DNA from: Mageeibacillus sp. UBA1212
GTDB taxonomy: Bacteria > Bacillota > Clostridia > UBA1212
Reading direction: 5' to 3'
DNA length: 64,000 bases
Assembly: GCA_002309655.1 (NCBI GenBank)
Contig: DBXM01000033.1
Span: 43,562-107,561, forward strand
Each line of letters begins with the position of its first letter. Position 1 is the stretch's first letter. The notes below the pieces were generated by a model that was not told the DNA's origin, did no database searches, and saw only the letters and a list, made by a program, of their open reading frames with translations. Shown piece by piece: positions 8,211 to 16,478 of the stretch. The translations under genes and the position numbers were made by a program.

Positions 8211-8828
8211 TCAGACTGTTTCCTGAGCTTTCAGGTTGTATAGAATCATATTTATAAGAGCGCTGATTTCAAGAGTCTTGTTTACGTGAACGTCCTGCCT
8301 TATGATCGGGCCTTCGGTGGCAAGTTTCTTGCAGAGAGAGAGCAGGGCGTGGGTGGACGCGAGATAGAACGTTTCCACGTTGTCTATCTTTCTGAGCTCG
8401 CCGAGAGCGACGCCTTCATTGTAAAGGCTCAAAAACCTGAACTTGAAGTCGTCGATGTTTTCCGCGTATTCGGAAAGGTTCTCAAATCCCTCGCTTAGGC
8501 AGAAAGCGTCGAACTCGCACAAGAATCGGTACAGCTCGATATGCTCGACGAAAATCTTGAGGTAGGCGTGGTAGAAACGGCTGATTGCCTCAAAGCCTGT
8601 CAGCTTGTTATTCGCGTCAAGAAAGATCTCTCTGACATCGTGCTGCAGCTTGATTGCGCAGGCGAAAATAAGCCCCTTTCTGCCGCCGAAATAGCGGTAA
8701 ATGGTGGCCTCGCCGATGCCTGAGATCTGAGCGATGTCACGAATCGTAACGCCGGACATGGATTTTTCGGAAAAAATCGCGACTGCTTTGTCAATTACAA
8801 AATTCTTTTTTGCTTCAATTAAACTCAT
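8211..8828 (-). CDS. TetR/AcrR family transcriptional regulator
   Basis: 205 aa. The N-terminal helix-turn-helix is clear: TIRDIAQISGIGEATIYRYF at about residues 25-44, followed by the usual GGRKGLIF. The rest is an alpha-helical ligand-binding domain. It is the first gene of the unit with the GH36 hydrolase and the GT-B-like protein, so it probably represses its own operon and responds to a product or substrate of those enzymes. The start codon is supported by its position 63 bases after a near-consensus promoter. Ligand unknown. Confidence 0.9.
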   Translation of the reverse strand: MSLIEAKKNFVIDKAVAIFSEKSMSGVTIRDIAQISGIGEATIYRYFGGRKGLIFACAIKLQHDVREIFLDANNKLTGFEAISRFYHAYLKIFVEHIELYRFLCEFDAFCLSEGFENLSEYAENIDDFKFRFLSLYNEGVALGELRKIDNVETFYLASTHALLSLCKKLATEGPIIRQDVHVNKTLEISALINMILYNLKAQETV

Positions 8829-8890
8829 TTTAAGCCTTCGGATAATTTAATAATATGGATTAGCAGCTGAATGATAGCCTGTCTCTCAAA

Positions 8891-8919
8891 ATGATACTAC
8901 ATAATTCGCGCAATGTCAA
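8891..8919 (-). promoter_or_regulatory. promoter of the TetR-GH36-GT operon
   Basis: On the minus strand, TTGACA (8914-8919), a 17-base spacer and TATCAT (8891-8896). A second ATGATA (plus-strand reading) occurs about 20 bases downstream of the -10, but no clear operator palindrome was recognised. Confidence 0.75.
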
Positions 8920-8957
8920 CCTTAAAAAGCGTTTAATGAATCTTTAAGCTTGAACAA

Positions 8958-8996
8958 CAAAAAAGCCTTCCCGAACTATTCCGAGCTCGGGAAGGC
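8958..8996 (-). terminator. terminator of the aspartokinase transcript
   Basis: 10-bp stem GCCTTCCCGA (8965-8974) / TCGGGAAGGC (8987-8996). Read on the minus strand it is followed by TTTTTTGTTG. It lies 25 bases after the aspartokinase stop. Confidence 0.9.
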
Positions 8997-9020
8997 AATA
9001 CTACAAATTGATTTTGAGCT

Positions 9021-10391
9021 TTATTTTTTCCCGCTGAAGAAAGCGTTGTAGAGCGCCTTGACAGACGGTTTGGCGTCTTCCGCCGCGATGCCAAACATGA
9101 TGCTGACCTCGGAACTGCCCTGGTTAATCATGTTGATGTTGATGTTCGCGTCGGCCAGCGCTTTCGTGGCTGTGGCGAGGGTACCGATGGAGTGGGTCAT
9201 TCCGTTGCCGACGACCATTACGATCGCCTGGTTGAACTCGGTGGTTACGTTGTCGACGGCCAGGTCGGAGTAGATCGACTTGATGATGCGGTTGAATTTC
9301 TCCTCTTCGTAGTACTTCTCGCGTATGATGACGGAGATGCTGTCGATTCCGGAGGGCGTGTGCTCGTAGGAGATTCCTTCTTCTTCAAGAATCTGGAGCA
9401 GCCTGCGGCCGAAGCCTATCTCGCGGTTCATCATGTACTTTTCGACGTGGAGCGTCATGAATCCGACGTCGGCGGCGATGCCCACGACCTTGAACTGCTT
9501 GTGTTCGTATGTGAGAAGGTTGGTGGGAACGATGAGAGTGCCGGGAGCCTCGGGGTTGTTCGTGTTTTTGATGTTGACCGTGATGCCTTTGTGGTAAACC
9601 GGCGCCAGCGCTTCCTCGTGAAGGACATTGAAGCCCGCGTAGGAGAGCTCCCGCATCTCCTCGTAGGAGAACATAGGAATCGGCATCGGATGGTCGATTA
9701 CGTGCGGGTTCGCGGCGAAAACGGAGTCGACGTCGGTGAAGTTCTCGTAAATGTCGGCGTTCACAGCTGCGGCAAGAATCGCACCTGTTACGTCGGAGCC
9801 GCCTCTTGAGAATGTGACAACCTCACCGGTTTCGGAGTAGCCGAAGAAGCCCGGGAATATCATTATGCTTGATTTGCGGGCGAGGGCGGCGAGCTTGTTG
9901 TAGGACTTGGGAAGCACCTGGGCGTTGCCGAACTCGTCGGAAAGAATCATTCCCGCCGCTTTGGGGTTGATGTACTCGGCGTTGTGGCCTTCCTGCCTGA
10001 GAAATTCCGCGACGATCTTCGCTGTGTTGTCCTCGCCGGCGGCCTTGAGAAGGTCGGTGTAGCGCTTTTTGTTCTTCTTGGAACTTGAAACGCGCTTCAA
10101 AATGTCGCTTCTTACGGCGTCAACCGCTTTTTTGTCGAGTCCGAGTCCGTCGGCAATCTCGGAGTAGCGGGAGACTATTCTCGCAACGCAGCCTTCAACG
10201 TCGCCGCCCGAAATTGCGGTCTCGGCGGTCTTGATAAGAAGGTCGGTTACTTTTTCGTCTTCGGGGTAGCGCTTTCCGGGCGCGGAAACAACGACAATTC
10301 GCCGCTCGCTGTCGGCCAGAATGATATCGCAGACTTTTCTGATCTGAGTGGCGTCCGCAAGTGAGCTTCCGCCGAATTTGATAACTTTCAT
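9021..10391 (-). CDS. lysC: aspartate kinase
   Basis: 456 aa. Phosphorylates L-aspartate to aspartyl-4-phosphate, the first step toward lysine, threonine, methionine and diaminopimelate. It begins with the family signature MKVIKFGGSSLAD. Catalytic-domain landmarks are SRGGSDVTGA and the VDSVFAANP stretch. Two ACT domains follow, ending in ANININMINQGSSEVSIMFG, the region that senses amino acids in feedback-controlled aspartokinases. ATG 10391 is chosen because AAAGGA lies 9 bases upstream; an in-frame ATG at 10442 would add 17 residues before KFGGSS. It has its own promoter (10457-10485). The leader is too short for a lysine riboswitch. Confidence 0.92.
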   Translation of the reverse strand: MKVIKFGGSSLADATQIRKVCDIILADSERRIVVVSAPGKRYPEDEKVTDLLIKTAETAISGGDVEGCVARIVSRYSEIADGLGLDKKAVDAVRSDILKRVSSSKKNKKRYTDLLKAAGEDNTAKIVAEFLRQEGHNAEYINPKAAGMILSDEFGNAQVLPKSYNKLAALARKSSIMIFPGFFGYSETGEVVTFSRGGSDVTGAILAAAVNADIYENFTDVDSVFAANPHVIDHPMPIPMFSYEEMRELSYAGFNVLHEEALAPVYHKGITVNIKNTNNPEAPGTLIVPTNLLTYEHKQFKVVGIAADVGFMTLHVEKYMMNREIGFGRRLLQILEEEGISYEHTPSGIDSISVIIREKYYEEEKFNRIIKSIYSDLAVDNVTTEFNQAIVMVVGNGMTHSIGTLATATKALADANININMINQGSSEVSIMFGIAAEDAKPSVKALYNAFFSGKK

Positions 10392-10456
10392 AGGATTTCC
10401 TTTCATCGGAATTTTCTTTTGTAGCAGGTCGCGGAAAAGCACCGCGCTGAATATTT

Positions 10457-10485
10457 ATTATAACGCGAATCCCGTGTTCTTACAA
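10457..10485 (-). promoter_or_regulatory. promoter of the aspartate kinase gene
   Basis: On the minus strand, TTGTAA (10480-10485), a 17-base spacer and TATAAT (10457-10462). The -35 overlaps the stop codon of the upstream DUF1015 gene, so aspartokinase can be transcribed independently. Confidence 0.5.
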
Positions 10486-11799
10486 TATTTTTCTTGCTTC
10501 CAGGTAGTATCTTTTCGTCTCGGCGTCGCCCATCGAGAACGTCTTTCGCGGAAGCACTTCGCCTCTTTCGACCGTCGAGAACAGGTCGCTCTTTTCGGGC
10601 CTCGGAAGGAGAAATCCGGCGGAGTTCTCTATTGTGTCGACGGTTTTAACCAGTTCGTCGATTCCGTGAATGTAGTCGATTTTTTGAGCGTCAAAATACG
10701 TGTCAAGGAATTCCTGGACTGCGCCGGCCGCCAGCGGATACGCGCTTTTGTCTATAAAGAGGTCAAAAGACTTTTCTTTGGTTATTACGCGGATCGTATG
10801 GTAGGGAACGTCTGCCTGATTTTCAGGAAATTCCGGAGCCTCGTCCGCGTCATATTCAGAAATGGATACTTTGTCCTCAAAATGGGCGAAAACAAGGTCT
10901 TCGATCAATTCCGCGGAGGCGTTTTTTAAAAGCCTGTGGATAGGTTCAAAAACGATTCCCGGCGAGTTTACGTTCTCGATCTCGCAGAGCATGAAGCGAG
11001 CCGGATGGTCAGGTGACGCTCCGTTTTCCTTGAGGTGTTCCCAGTGGGCTTTGGCTGCAGCGAAAGAGTGGTTGCCGTCACCGACCGCGTAAATGAACCT
11101 GCCGTTAACGCTGTCGTGCGCGAGATTTCCGAGAATTCCCGCCACCTGCTTAAATACGTTCGCGTCTTTGATTTCAAAACCTTCAATAAATCCGCCGCCC
11201 GCATTAAGTTCGAAAGAGTAGCGGGGCTTCAAAGATTCAGTTGCGCGTTCAAAGAGGCTGTCCAGAGCGAAATTTCTGTCGTCAACAAGCACAAGCGCGT
11301 GGGGAAGTTCAAGCGGAGCGTTACTGCGAATCGCGGCGCGTGGCGGAATTCTTGAAAGAACCGTCTGTTCGGTGGCGCGGATCAGACTTCCCGAACCCGG
11401 CCTGAAGTCGTACTGTTCAAGATCGAGAGCCGCAATAAACCCGGTCCTTACAAGACCTCCGGGAAGAGTTCTTCTCACATAAACGATTCCTTCAAACGGT
11501 TCGCCGAACACCTCGCCCGACTCAAGATATGAATTCATTGTATCGTCGCAGTTCGCGATCATCGCAGGAATGTCGCGGCCGGAATCATTCAGATATTTTT
11601 CGGGAAGGATCATTCTGAGGGTCGAAGGCGCGCAGCCGACAAAAGCGTACAGATTCTCCCAGTAATCGGGGGAGGAGGTGAACTGATCGCACGCGACGAC
11701 AGCCCACCTTGAAAGATCAACGGAGGGCTTCGGCAGCATCACTTCCGGTATCAGCAAGCCGGCGTTTTCGAAATAGTTTTTGCCTTCGGTCAAATTCAT
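10480..11799 (-). CDS. DUF1015 family protein
   Basis: 439 aa matching DUF1015 proteins over their length: PSVDLSRWAVVACDQFTS near the N-terminus, YVRRTL-PGGLVRTGFIAALDLEQYDF mid-protein (split here for length), and the highly conserved YAVGDGNHSFAAAKA about 230 residues in. In Clostridia this family often lies beside serine biosynthesis genes. Part of its fold has been related to ParB/SerK-type ATP-dependent serine kinases; that activity is inference here. It lies 4 bases downstream of ychF, so it is probably cotranscribed with it. No signal peptide. Confidence 0.8.
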   Translation of the reverse strand: MNLTEGKNYFENAGLLIPEVMLPKPSVDLSRWAVVACDQFTSSPDYWENLYAFVGCAPSTLRMILPEKYLNDSGRDIPAMIANCDDTMNSYLESGEVFGEPFEGIVYVRRTLPGGLVRTGFIAALDLEQYDFRPGSGSLIRATEQTVLSRIPPRAAIRSNAPLELPHALVLVDDRNFALDSLFERATESLKPRYSFELNAGGGFIEGFEIKDANVFKQVAGILGNLAHDSVNGRFIYAVGDGNHSFAAAKAHWEHLKENGASPDHPARFMLCEIENVNSPGIVFEPIHRLLKNASAELIEDLVFAHFEDKVSISEYDADEAPEFPENQADVPYHTIRVITKEKSFDLFIDKSAYPLAAGAVQEFLDTYFDAQKIDYIHGIDELVKTVDTIENSAGFLLPRPEKSDLFSTVERGEVLPRKTFSMGDAETKRYYLEARKIL

Positions 11800-11803
11800 G
11801 GGT

Positions 11804-12901
11804 TTAAACGTTGAAACGGAAGAGAGTCACGTCTCCGTCCTGCATCACATAGTCTTTGCCCTCGGAGCGGACAAGTCCTCGTTCTCTTGCTTTTGCGTAG
11901 GTCTCGCTCTCGATCAGGTCGTTGTAGGCGACGATCTCGGCCCTGATGAAGCCGCGCTCGAAATCTGAGTGGATCTTTCCGGCCGCCTGAGGCGCTTTCG
12001 TGTTCTTTTTGATCGTCCAGGCTCTGACTTCCTTCGGTCCCGCGGTCAGGAACGAAATAAGCCCCAAAAGGCTGTAGCTCGCCTTTACCAGCTTGTCAAG
12101 GCCGGAGCTCTCAACTCCAAGCTCGCTTAAAAATGCGGAGCGCTCCTCGGCGTCCAGCTGGCCAAGATCTTCCTCGAGCTTGCTGCAGACGGCAATCATC
12201 TGCGCGTTCTCGCGGTCGGCGATTTCCTTCAGTGAAGCCACGTAGGGATTAGACATCGGGTCGGCCAGGTCATTTTCGGAGATGTTCGCGGCGTAAATTA
12301 CCGGCTTCGAAGTCAGCAGGAACAGGGAATCGGCGTAGGCTTTTTCCTCCTCGTTGAGGTCCATCGAGTTGACGGTTTTGCCCTGTTCGAGGTGTTCTTT
12401 CAACTTTTCGAGAAGTTTGACTTCCGCGAGAAGCTTCTTGTCGCCGCTCTTGGAAGCCCGGCCTGTGCGCTCGATTCTGCGCTCGATAAGTTCGATATCG
12501 GAGAAGATCAGTTCAAGTTCGATCGTCTCAACGTCGCGAACCGGGTCGACCTTTCCGTCGACGTGAATGATATTCTCGTCGTCAAAGCAGCGGACCACGT
12601 GAATGACCGCGTCGGATTCGCGGATGTTCGCAAGGAATTTGTTCCCGAGACCTTCGCCGCGGCTCGCGCCTTTTACAAGACCCGCAATGTCGACGAATTC
12701 GATTGTCGCCGGCGTGATCTTTTCGGGGTCGTACATTTTCGCCAGCACGTCAAGTCTTTCGTCGGGAACCGGAACGATGCCCACGTTCGGATCTATCGTG
12801 CAGAAAGGGTAGTTGGCGCATTCGGCGCCTTCAGTTCCCGTAAGCGCGTTGAAGAGAGTACTTTTTCCGACGTTCGGAAGTCCCACAATGCCAAGTTTCA
12901 T
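11804..12901 (-). CDS. ychF: YchF family ATPase (Obg-like)
   Basis: 365 aa, the full normal length. The G1 P-loop is GLPNVGKSTLF (residues 6-16), switch and G3 are FVDIAGLVKGAS, and the nucleotide-specificity loop is ANISEND rather than NKxD, consistent with the known ATP preference of YchF. A coiled-coil segment follows mid-protein (about 130-200), then the C-terminal TGS domain (KNTKAPQAAGKIHSDFERGFIRAEI). YchF binds ribosomes and is linked to stress responses. It heads the operon with the DUF1015 gene. An AGGAG Shine-Dalgarno and a -10/-35 pair upstream support the start. Confidence 0.95.
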   Translation of the reverse strand: MKLGIVGLPNVGKSTLFNALTGTEGAECANYPFCTIDPNVGIVPVPDERLDVLAKMYDPEKITPATIEFVDIAGLVKGASRGEGLGNKFLANIRESDAVIHVVRCFDDENIIHVDGKVDPVRDVETIELELIFSDIELIERRIERTGRASKSGDKKLLAEVKLLEKLKEHLEQGKTVNSMDLNEEEKAYADSLFLLTSKPVIYAANISENDLADPMSNPYVASLKEIADRENAQMIAVCSKLEEDLGQLDAEERSAFLSELGVESSGLDKLVKASYSLLGLISFLTAGPKEVRAWTIKKNTKAPQAAGKIHSDFERGFIRAEIVAYNDLIESETYAKARERGLVRSEGKDYVMQDGDVTLFRFNV

Positions 12902-12997
12902 ATAAAATCACATCTCCTGATATTACTAAGCTTCAAACCGGATCGTTTAAAGCACGGAATCTTAAACCGCGGCCGCAGCAAAAACCGCCGCTTACAC

Positions 12998-13026
12998 ATT
13001 ATAATACAATAAAATCCGTTTCTCAA
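12998..13026 (-). promoter_or_regulatory. promoter of ychF-DUF1015
   Basis: On the minus strand, TTGAGA (13021-13026), a 17-base spacer and perfect TATAAT (12998-13003), about 97 bases upstream of ychF. It is back to back with the rfbF promoter. Confidence 0.7.
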
Positions 13027-13059
13027 TACGAGAAAAGGCTTTAAACCACAAAATATTGT

Positions 13060-13088
13060 TTGAATGCGGACGCGCGCTGTGGTATAAT
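13060..13088 (+). promoter_or_regulatory. promoter of the rfbFGH operon
   Basis: TTGAAT (13060-13065), a 17-base spacer and perfect TATAAT (13083-13088), 49 bases before rfbF. Confidence 0.7.
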
Positions 13089-13094
13089 GTGTAA

Positions 13095-13111
13095 GATAAG
13101 GTTACCTTATC
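13095..13111 (+). promoter_or_regulatory. 17-bp perfect palindrome at the rfb transcription start (possible operator)
   Basis: GATAAGG-TTA-CCTTATC has perfect 7-bp arms and a 3-bp centre. It lies 7-23 bases after the -10 hexamer, over the expected +1, where a repressor would block RNA polymerase. The loop is too short and there is no U tail, so it is not a terminator. Confidence 0.55.
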
Positions 13112-13136
13112 ATATCAAAACTTTGGGAGCTTTTTT

Positions 13137-13910
13137 ATGAAAGTTGTTATTCTCGCAGGCGGTCTCGGAACGAGAATTTCCGAGGAGAGCCACTTAAAAC
13201 CCAAGCCGATGATCGAAATCGGCGAAGAACCTATTCTCTGGCATATAATGAAACACTATTCCCGCTACGGATTTAACGAGTTCATTATCTGCCTCGGATA
13301 CAAATCTTTCGTGGTTAAGGATTATTTCGCGAATTACTATCTGCACACCTCCGACGTCACGTTCGACCTCGGTACGAACGATACCGAGTATCTCAGTTCC
13401 ACCACTGAGCACTGGAAGGTGACGCTTGCCGAGACCGGACTCAACACCATGACCGGCGGCAGAATCAAGCGCGTGCAGCACTATATCGGCAACGAGACGT
13501 TCATGCTCACCTACGGAGACGGCGTGAGCGACGTGAACCTAAACAAGCTGCTCAAGTTCCACAAGGAACACGGCAAGATCGGTACGATAACGGCCGTTTC
13601 CGCGGGCCAGCGCTTCGGCGTGCTCGGTCTGGGCGAGGGGGATATCGTTCAGCAGTTCCGCGAGAAGAAGGACGACGACTCCAGCACGATCAACGGCGGA
13701 TTCATGGTCATGGAACCCGAGATTTTCAATTACCTCGAGGACGACAAGACCGTTTTCGAGAACGCGCCGCTCGAGACCCTCGCGGCGGAAGGACAGTTGA
13801 TGGCCTACAGGCACAACGGCTTCTGGCACTGCATGGATACGCAGCGCGACAAAAAACACCTTGAGGAGCTCTGGCAGACCGGCCACGCTCCCTGGAAAAC
13901 CTGGAGATAA
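13137..13910 (+). CDS. rfbF: glucose-1-phosphate cytidylyltransferase
   Basis: 257 aa, standard length. Makes CDP-glucose from CTP and glucose-1-phosphate, the first step of CDP-3,6-dideoxyhexose synthesis. The nucleotidyltransferase signature LAGGLGTRISEE and the sugar-phosphate loop KPKPMIEIGEEP are at residues 6-30. IICLGYKSFVVKDYFANY and MLTYGDGVSDVN (metal-binding Asp) follow, as in Salmonella/Yersinia RfbF. Start supported by GGGAG upstream. First gene of a plus-strand run with rfbG only 2 bases downstream. Likely controlled through the palindrome at 13095-13111. Confidence 0.95.
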   Translation: MKVVILAGGLGTRISEESHLKPKPMIEIGEEPILWHIMKHYSRYGFNEFIICLGYKSFVVKDYFANYYLHTSDVTFDLGTNDTEYLSSTTEHWKVTLAETGLNTMTGGRIKRVQHYIGNETFMLTYGDGVSDVNLNKLLKFHKEHGKIGTITAVSAGQRFGVLGLGEGDIVQQFREKKDDDSSTINGGFMVMEPEIFNYLEDDKTVFENAPLETLAAEGQLMAYRHNGFWHCMDTQRDKKHLEELWQTGHAPWKTWR

Positions 13911-13912
13911 AA

Positions 13913-15043
13913 ATGGCAGATTCCTGGAAACACTGCGAAGCGGGGCTCGAATCCGCGTCCCGCAAATACCTTTACGACGGTGACTTTTTCGCCTTTTTTA
14001 AGGGGAAAAAGATACTTGTCACCGGCATTTCGGGGTTCAAGGGCGCGTGGATGCTTAAAGTGCTTCACGACGCCGGCGCCGACGTAACCGGTTTTTCGCT
14101 GAAGAGTCCGACCGACCCCGCGCTTTTCGAGATTATTAACGGCCGCAAGCTGTGCCATTTCATCGAGGGCGACGTCAGGAACATCACTGAAGTGTATCAA
14201 GCCGTTCACGAGTCAAAGCCGGAGATTGTAATCCACATGGCGGCCCAGCCTATCGTTCGAGAATCGTATCTCAATCCGGTCTACACCTACGAGACCAACG
14301 TGATGGGAACGGTCAACCTGCTCGAGGCGATCAAATCCGAGGGATGCGTGAAGTCGTTCCTGAACGTGACCACCGACAAGGTCTACCTGAACAACGAGTG
14401 GGAGTGGGGCTACAAAGAGACGGACCCGCTTGACGGCTTCGACCCGTATTCCAACAGTAAATCCTGCTCCGAGATCATCACTCACAGCTACAAGAATTCG
14501 TTCTTCGGCAAGCCGGGCTATCCTGATACAGCGATATCGACCGCGAGGGCCGGAAACGTTATCGGCGGCGGCGACTTCGCGAAGGACAGGATAATTCCCG
14601 ACTGCGTTAGGGCCGCAATGGAAGGGAAGACTATCGACGTCAGAAATCCCTACTCGACAAGACCCTACCAGCACGTTCTCGAGCCGGTTATGGCTTACCT
14701 GATGATCGTCCGCGAATCTTACCTTGATCACGAAGCCGCGGGCTGGTACAACGTCGGACCCGACGAATCGGACTGCGTTTCGACCGGAGATCTGGTGGAC
14801 ATTTTCTGCGGGAAGTGGGGAGAAGGGCTTTCCTGGAAGAATCTCGCGCCGGCGTTCGCGCCTCACGAAGCCGGACTTTTGAAACTCGACTGCTCCAAAA
14901 TTAAGAGAACTTTCGGTTGGCGTCCGCGCTGGAACGCTTCGTCTGCGCTTGACAAAACCGTAGAGTGGACAAAGGTTTACATCTCGGGCGGAGATGTTGC
15001 CGAAGAGATGAGCAGGGAAATTAAAGAGTATTGCGATCTTTGA
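13913..15043 (+). CDS. rfbG: CDP-glucose 4,6-dehydratase
   Basis: 376-aa short-chain dehydrogenase/reductase-type enzyme that converts CDP-glucose to CDP-4-dehydro-6-deoxyglucose using bound NAD. The NAD loop is VTGISGFKGAWM near residue 38, the SDR catalytic Tyr-Lys pair is YSNSK, and STARAGNVIGGGDFA and RPYQHVLEP are typical of this dehydratase. The N-terminus has an extension of about 20 residues (MADSWKHCEAGLESASRKYL) before the usual domain. GGAGA precedes the ATG, which lies 2 bases after the rfbF stop, so translation is coupled. Confidence 0.93.
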   Translation: MADSWKHCEAGLESASRKYLYDGDFFAFFKGKKILVTGISGFKGAWMLKVLHDAGADVTGFSLKSPTDPALFEIINGRKLCHFIEGDVRNITEVYQAVHESKPEIVIHMAAQPIVRESYLNPVYTYETNVMGTVNLLEAIKSEGCVKSFLNVTTDKVYLNNEWEWGYKETDPLDGFDPYSNSKSCSEIITHSYKNSFFGKPGYPDTAISTARAGNVIGGGDFAKDRIIPDCVRAAMEGKTIDVRNPYSTRPYQHVLEPVMAYLMIVRESYLDHEAAGWYNVGPDESDCVSTGDLVDIFCGKWGEGLSWKNLAPAFAPHEAGLLKLDCSKIKRTFGWRPRWNASSALDKTVEWTKVYISGGDVAEEMSREIKEYCDL

Positions 15044-15088
15044 TCAATTATTATTGCGTGAATTCCACGCATTCGAAAGGCATTTGAA

Positions 15089-16444
15089 ATGTTCGAAAAC
15101 ATGACAGAAGAAGAGGCGCGCAGACAGCTGCTTGAGAGCGTTGCCGAGTACGCCGACAAATACCACAAGAGAAAACCGTTCAAGCGCGGCGACCGCATTT
15201 CCTACGCGGGGCGCGTTTACGACAGCGGCGAGATGGTGAACCTGGCCGACAGCTGTCTTAAGTTCTGGCTGACGTCGGGCGAGTACACGAGAAAATTCGA
15301 GAAGGAATTCGCTTCGTACTTGAAAGTACCTTACAGTCTGCTCGTGAACTCCGGATCGTCGGCAAATCTGTTGGCGTTTATGACCTTAACGTCCGACCTT
15401 CTCGGCGACAGAAAGATCGAAAGAGGCGACGAGGTCATTACCGTCGCGTGCGGATTCCCGACCACAGTTGCGCCGATTATCCAGTACGGATGCGTTCCGG
15501 TTTTCGTGGACGTGACCGTTCCCGGATACAATATCGACGTGACGATGCTTGAAGAGGCGCTTTCCGAAAAGACGAAGGCGGTCATGATCGCCCACACGCT
15601 GGGAAATCCTTTCGACTTGAAGGCGGTGAAGGATTTCTGCAACAGACACGGGTTGTGGCTCGTTGAGGACAACTGCGACGCTCTTGGTTCGGTTTACACG
15701 ATCGACGGTGTGGAATACCTCACCGGAACGGTCGGCGATATCGGTACGTCAAGCTTCTATCCGCCTCACCACATGACGATGGGCGAGGGCGGCGCCGTCT
15801 ACATGAGAGACCCTTTGCTCCACAAGATCGCGCTCTCTTTGCGCGACTGGGGACGCGACTGCAGATGCCCTTCGGGGTGCGACAACGTCTGCGGACACCG
15901 CTTCGACAGACAGTACGGCGAGCTTCCCCTCGGCTACGACCACAAGTACGTCTATTCCCACTTCGGTTACAACCTGAAAGCCACCGACATGCAGGCGGCG
16001 ATAGGTTGCGCGCAGCTTGAGAAATTCCCGTCCTTCGTGGAGCGCAGGAAGCACAATTTTGCCTACCTTAAGGCAAAAATCACTGAACTTCTGAACGAGA
16101 GCGGTGACATCACGAAGGTTATTCTTCCCGAGGCGACGGAGAATTCGGATCCGAGCTGGTTCGGATTCATTATGACGCTCACAAACGGCGCCGACAGGTC
16201 GAAGGTCGTTTTTTACATGGAGTCCCACGGCGTCCAGACGAGAATGCTTTTCGCCGGCAATATCATCAGGCATCCGTGCTTTAACGAAATGCGCAAGAGC
16301 GGCGAGGGCTTCAGAGTCGTCGGCGAACTTGAAGTTACCGACAGGATCATGCGCGATTCGTTCTGGATCGGCGTCTATCCGGGAATGACAGACGAAATGC
16401 TTGACTACATGGCCGAGACGCTGGCAGATGCGCTGAGAGCATGA
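15089..16444 (+). CDS. rfbH: CDP-4-dehydro-6-deoxyglucose 3-dehydrase (E1, RfbH)
   Basis: 451-aa PMP-dependent, iron-sulfur dehydrase of the aminotransferase-like fold that removes the C3 hydroxyl of CDP-4-dehydro-6-deoxyglucose. The usual PLP lysine is replaced by His in SFYPPHHMTMGEGG (His228), the hallmark of E1. Candidate [2Fe-2S] ligands are Cys196, Cys258, Cys260 and Cys268, matching the C-x-C-x7-C pattern of E1; an additional Cys264 lies between them. The companion NADH-dependent reductase (E3/AscD) needed to finish the reaction is not in the window. AAAGG lies upstream of the ATG. Confidence 0.93.
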   Translation: MFENMTEEEARRQLLESVAEYADKYHKRKPFKRGDRISYAGRVYDSGEMVNLADSCLKFWLTSGEYTRKFEKEFASYLKVPYSLLVNSGSSANLLAFMTLTSDLLGDRKIERGDEVITVACGFPTTVAPIIQYGCVPVFVDVTVPGYNIDVTMLEEALSEKTKAVMIAHTLGNPFDLKAVKDFCNRHGLWLVEDNCDALGSVYTIDGVEYLTGTVGDIGTSSFYPPHHMTMGEGGAVYMRDPLLHKIALSLRDWGRDCRCPSGCDNVCGHRFDRQYGELPLGYDHKYVYSHFGYNLKATDMQAAIGCAQLEKFPSFVERRKHNFAYLKAKITELLNESGDITKVILPEATENSDPSWFGFIMTLTNGADRSKVVFYMESHGVQTRMLFAGNIIRHPCFNEMRKSGEGFRVVGELEVTDRIMRDSFWIGVYPGMTDEMLDYMAETLADALRA

Positions 16445-16478
16445 TTTTAAGGCCGGAAAACGCTTCCGGAGGTGTGTT

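Noticed and set aside
10392..10479. Possible lysine riboswitch before aspartate kinase
   Set aside because: The leader after the predicted promoter is only about 60 bases, far shorter than a lysine riboswitch, and no conserved core is seen.
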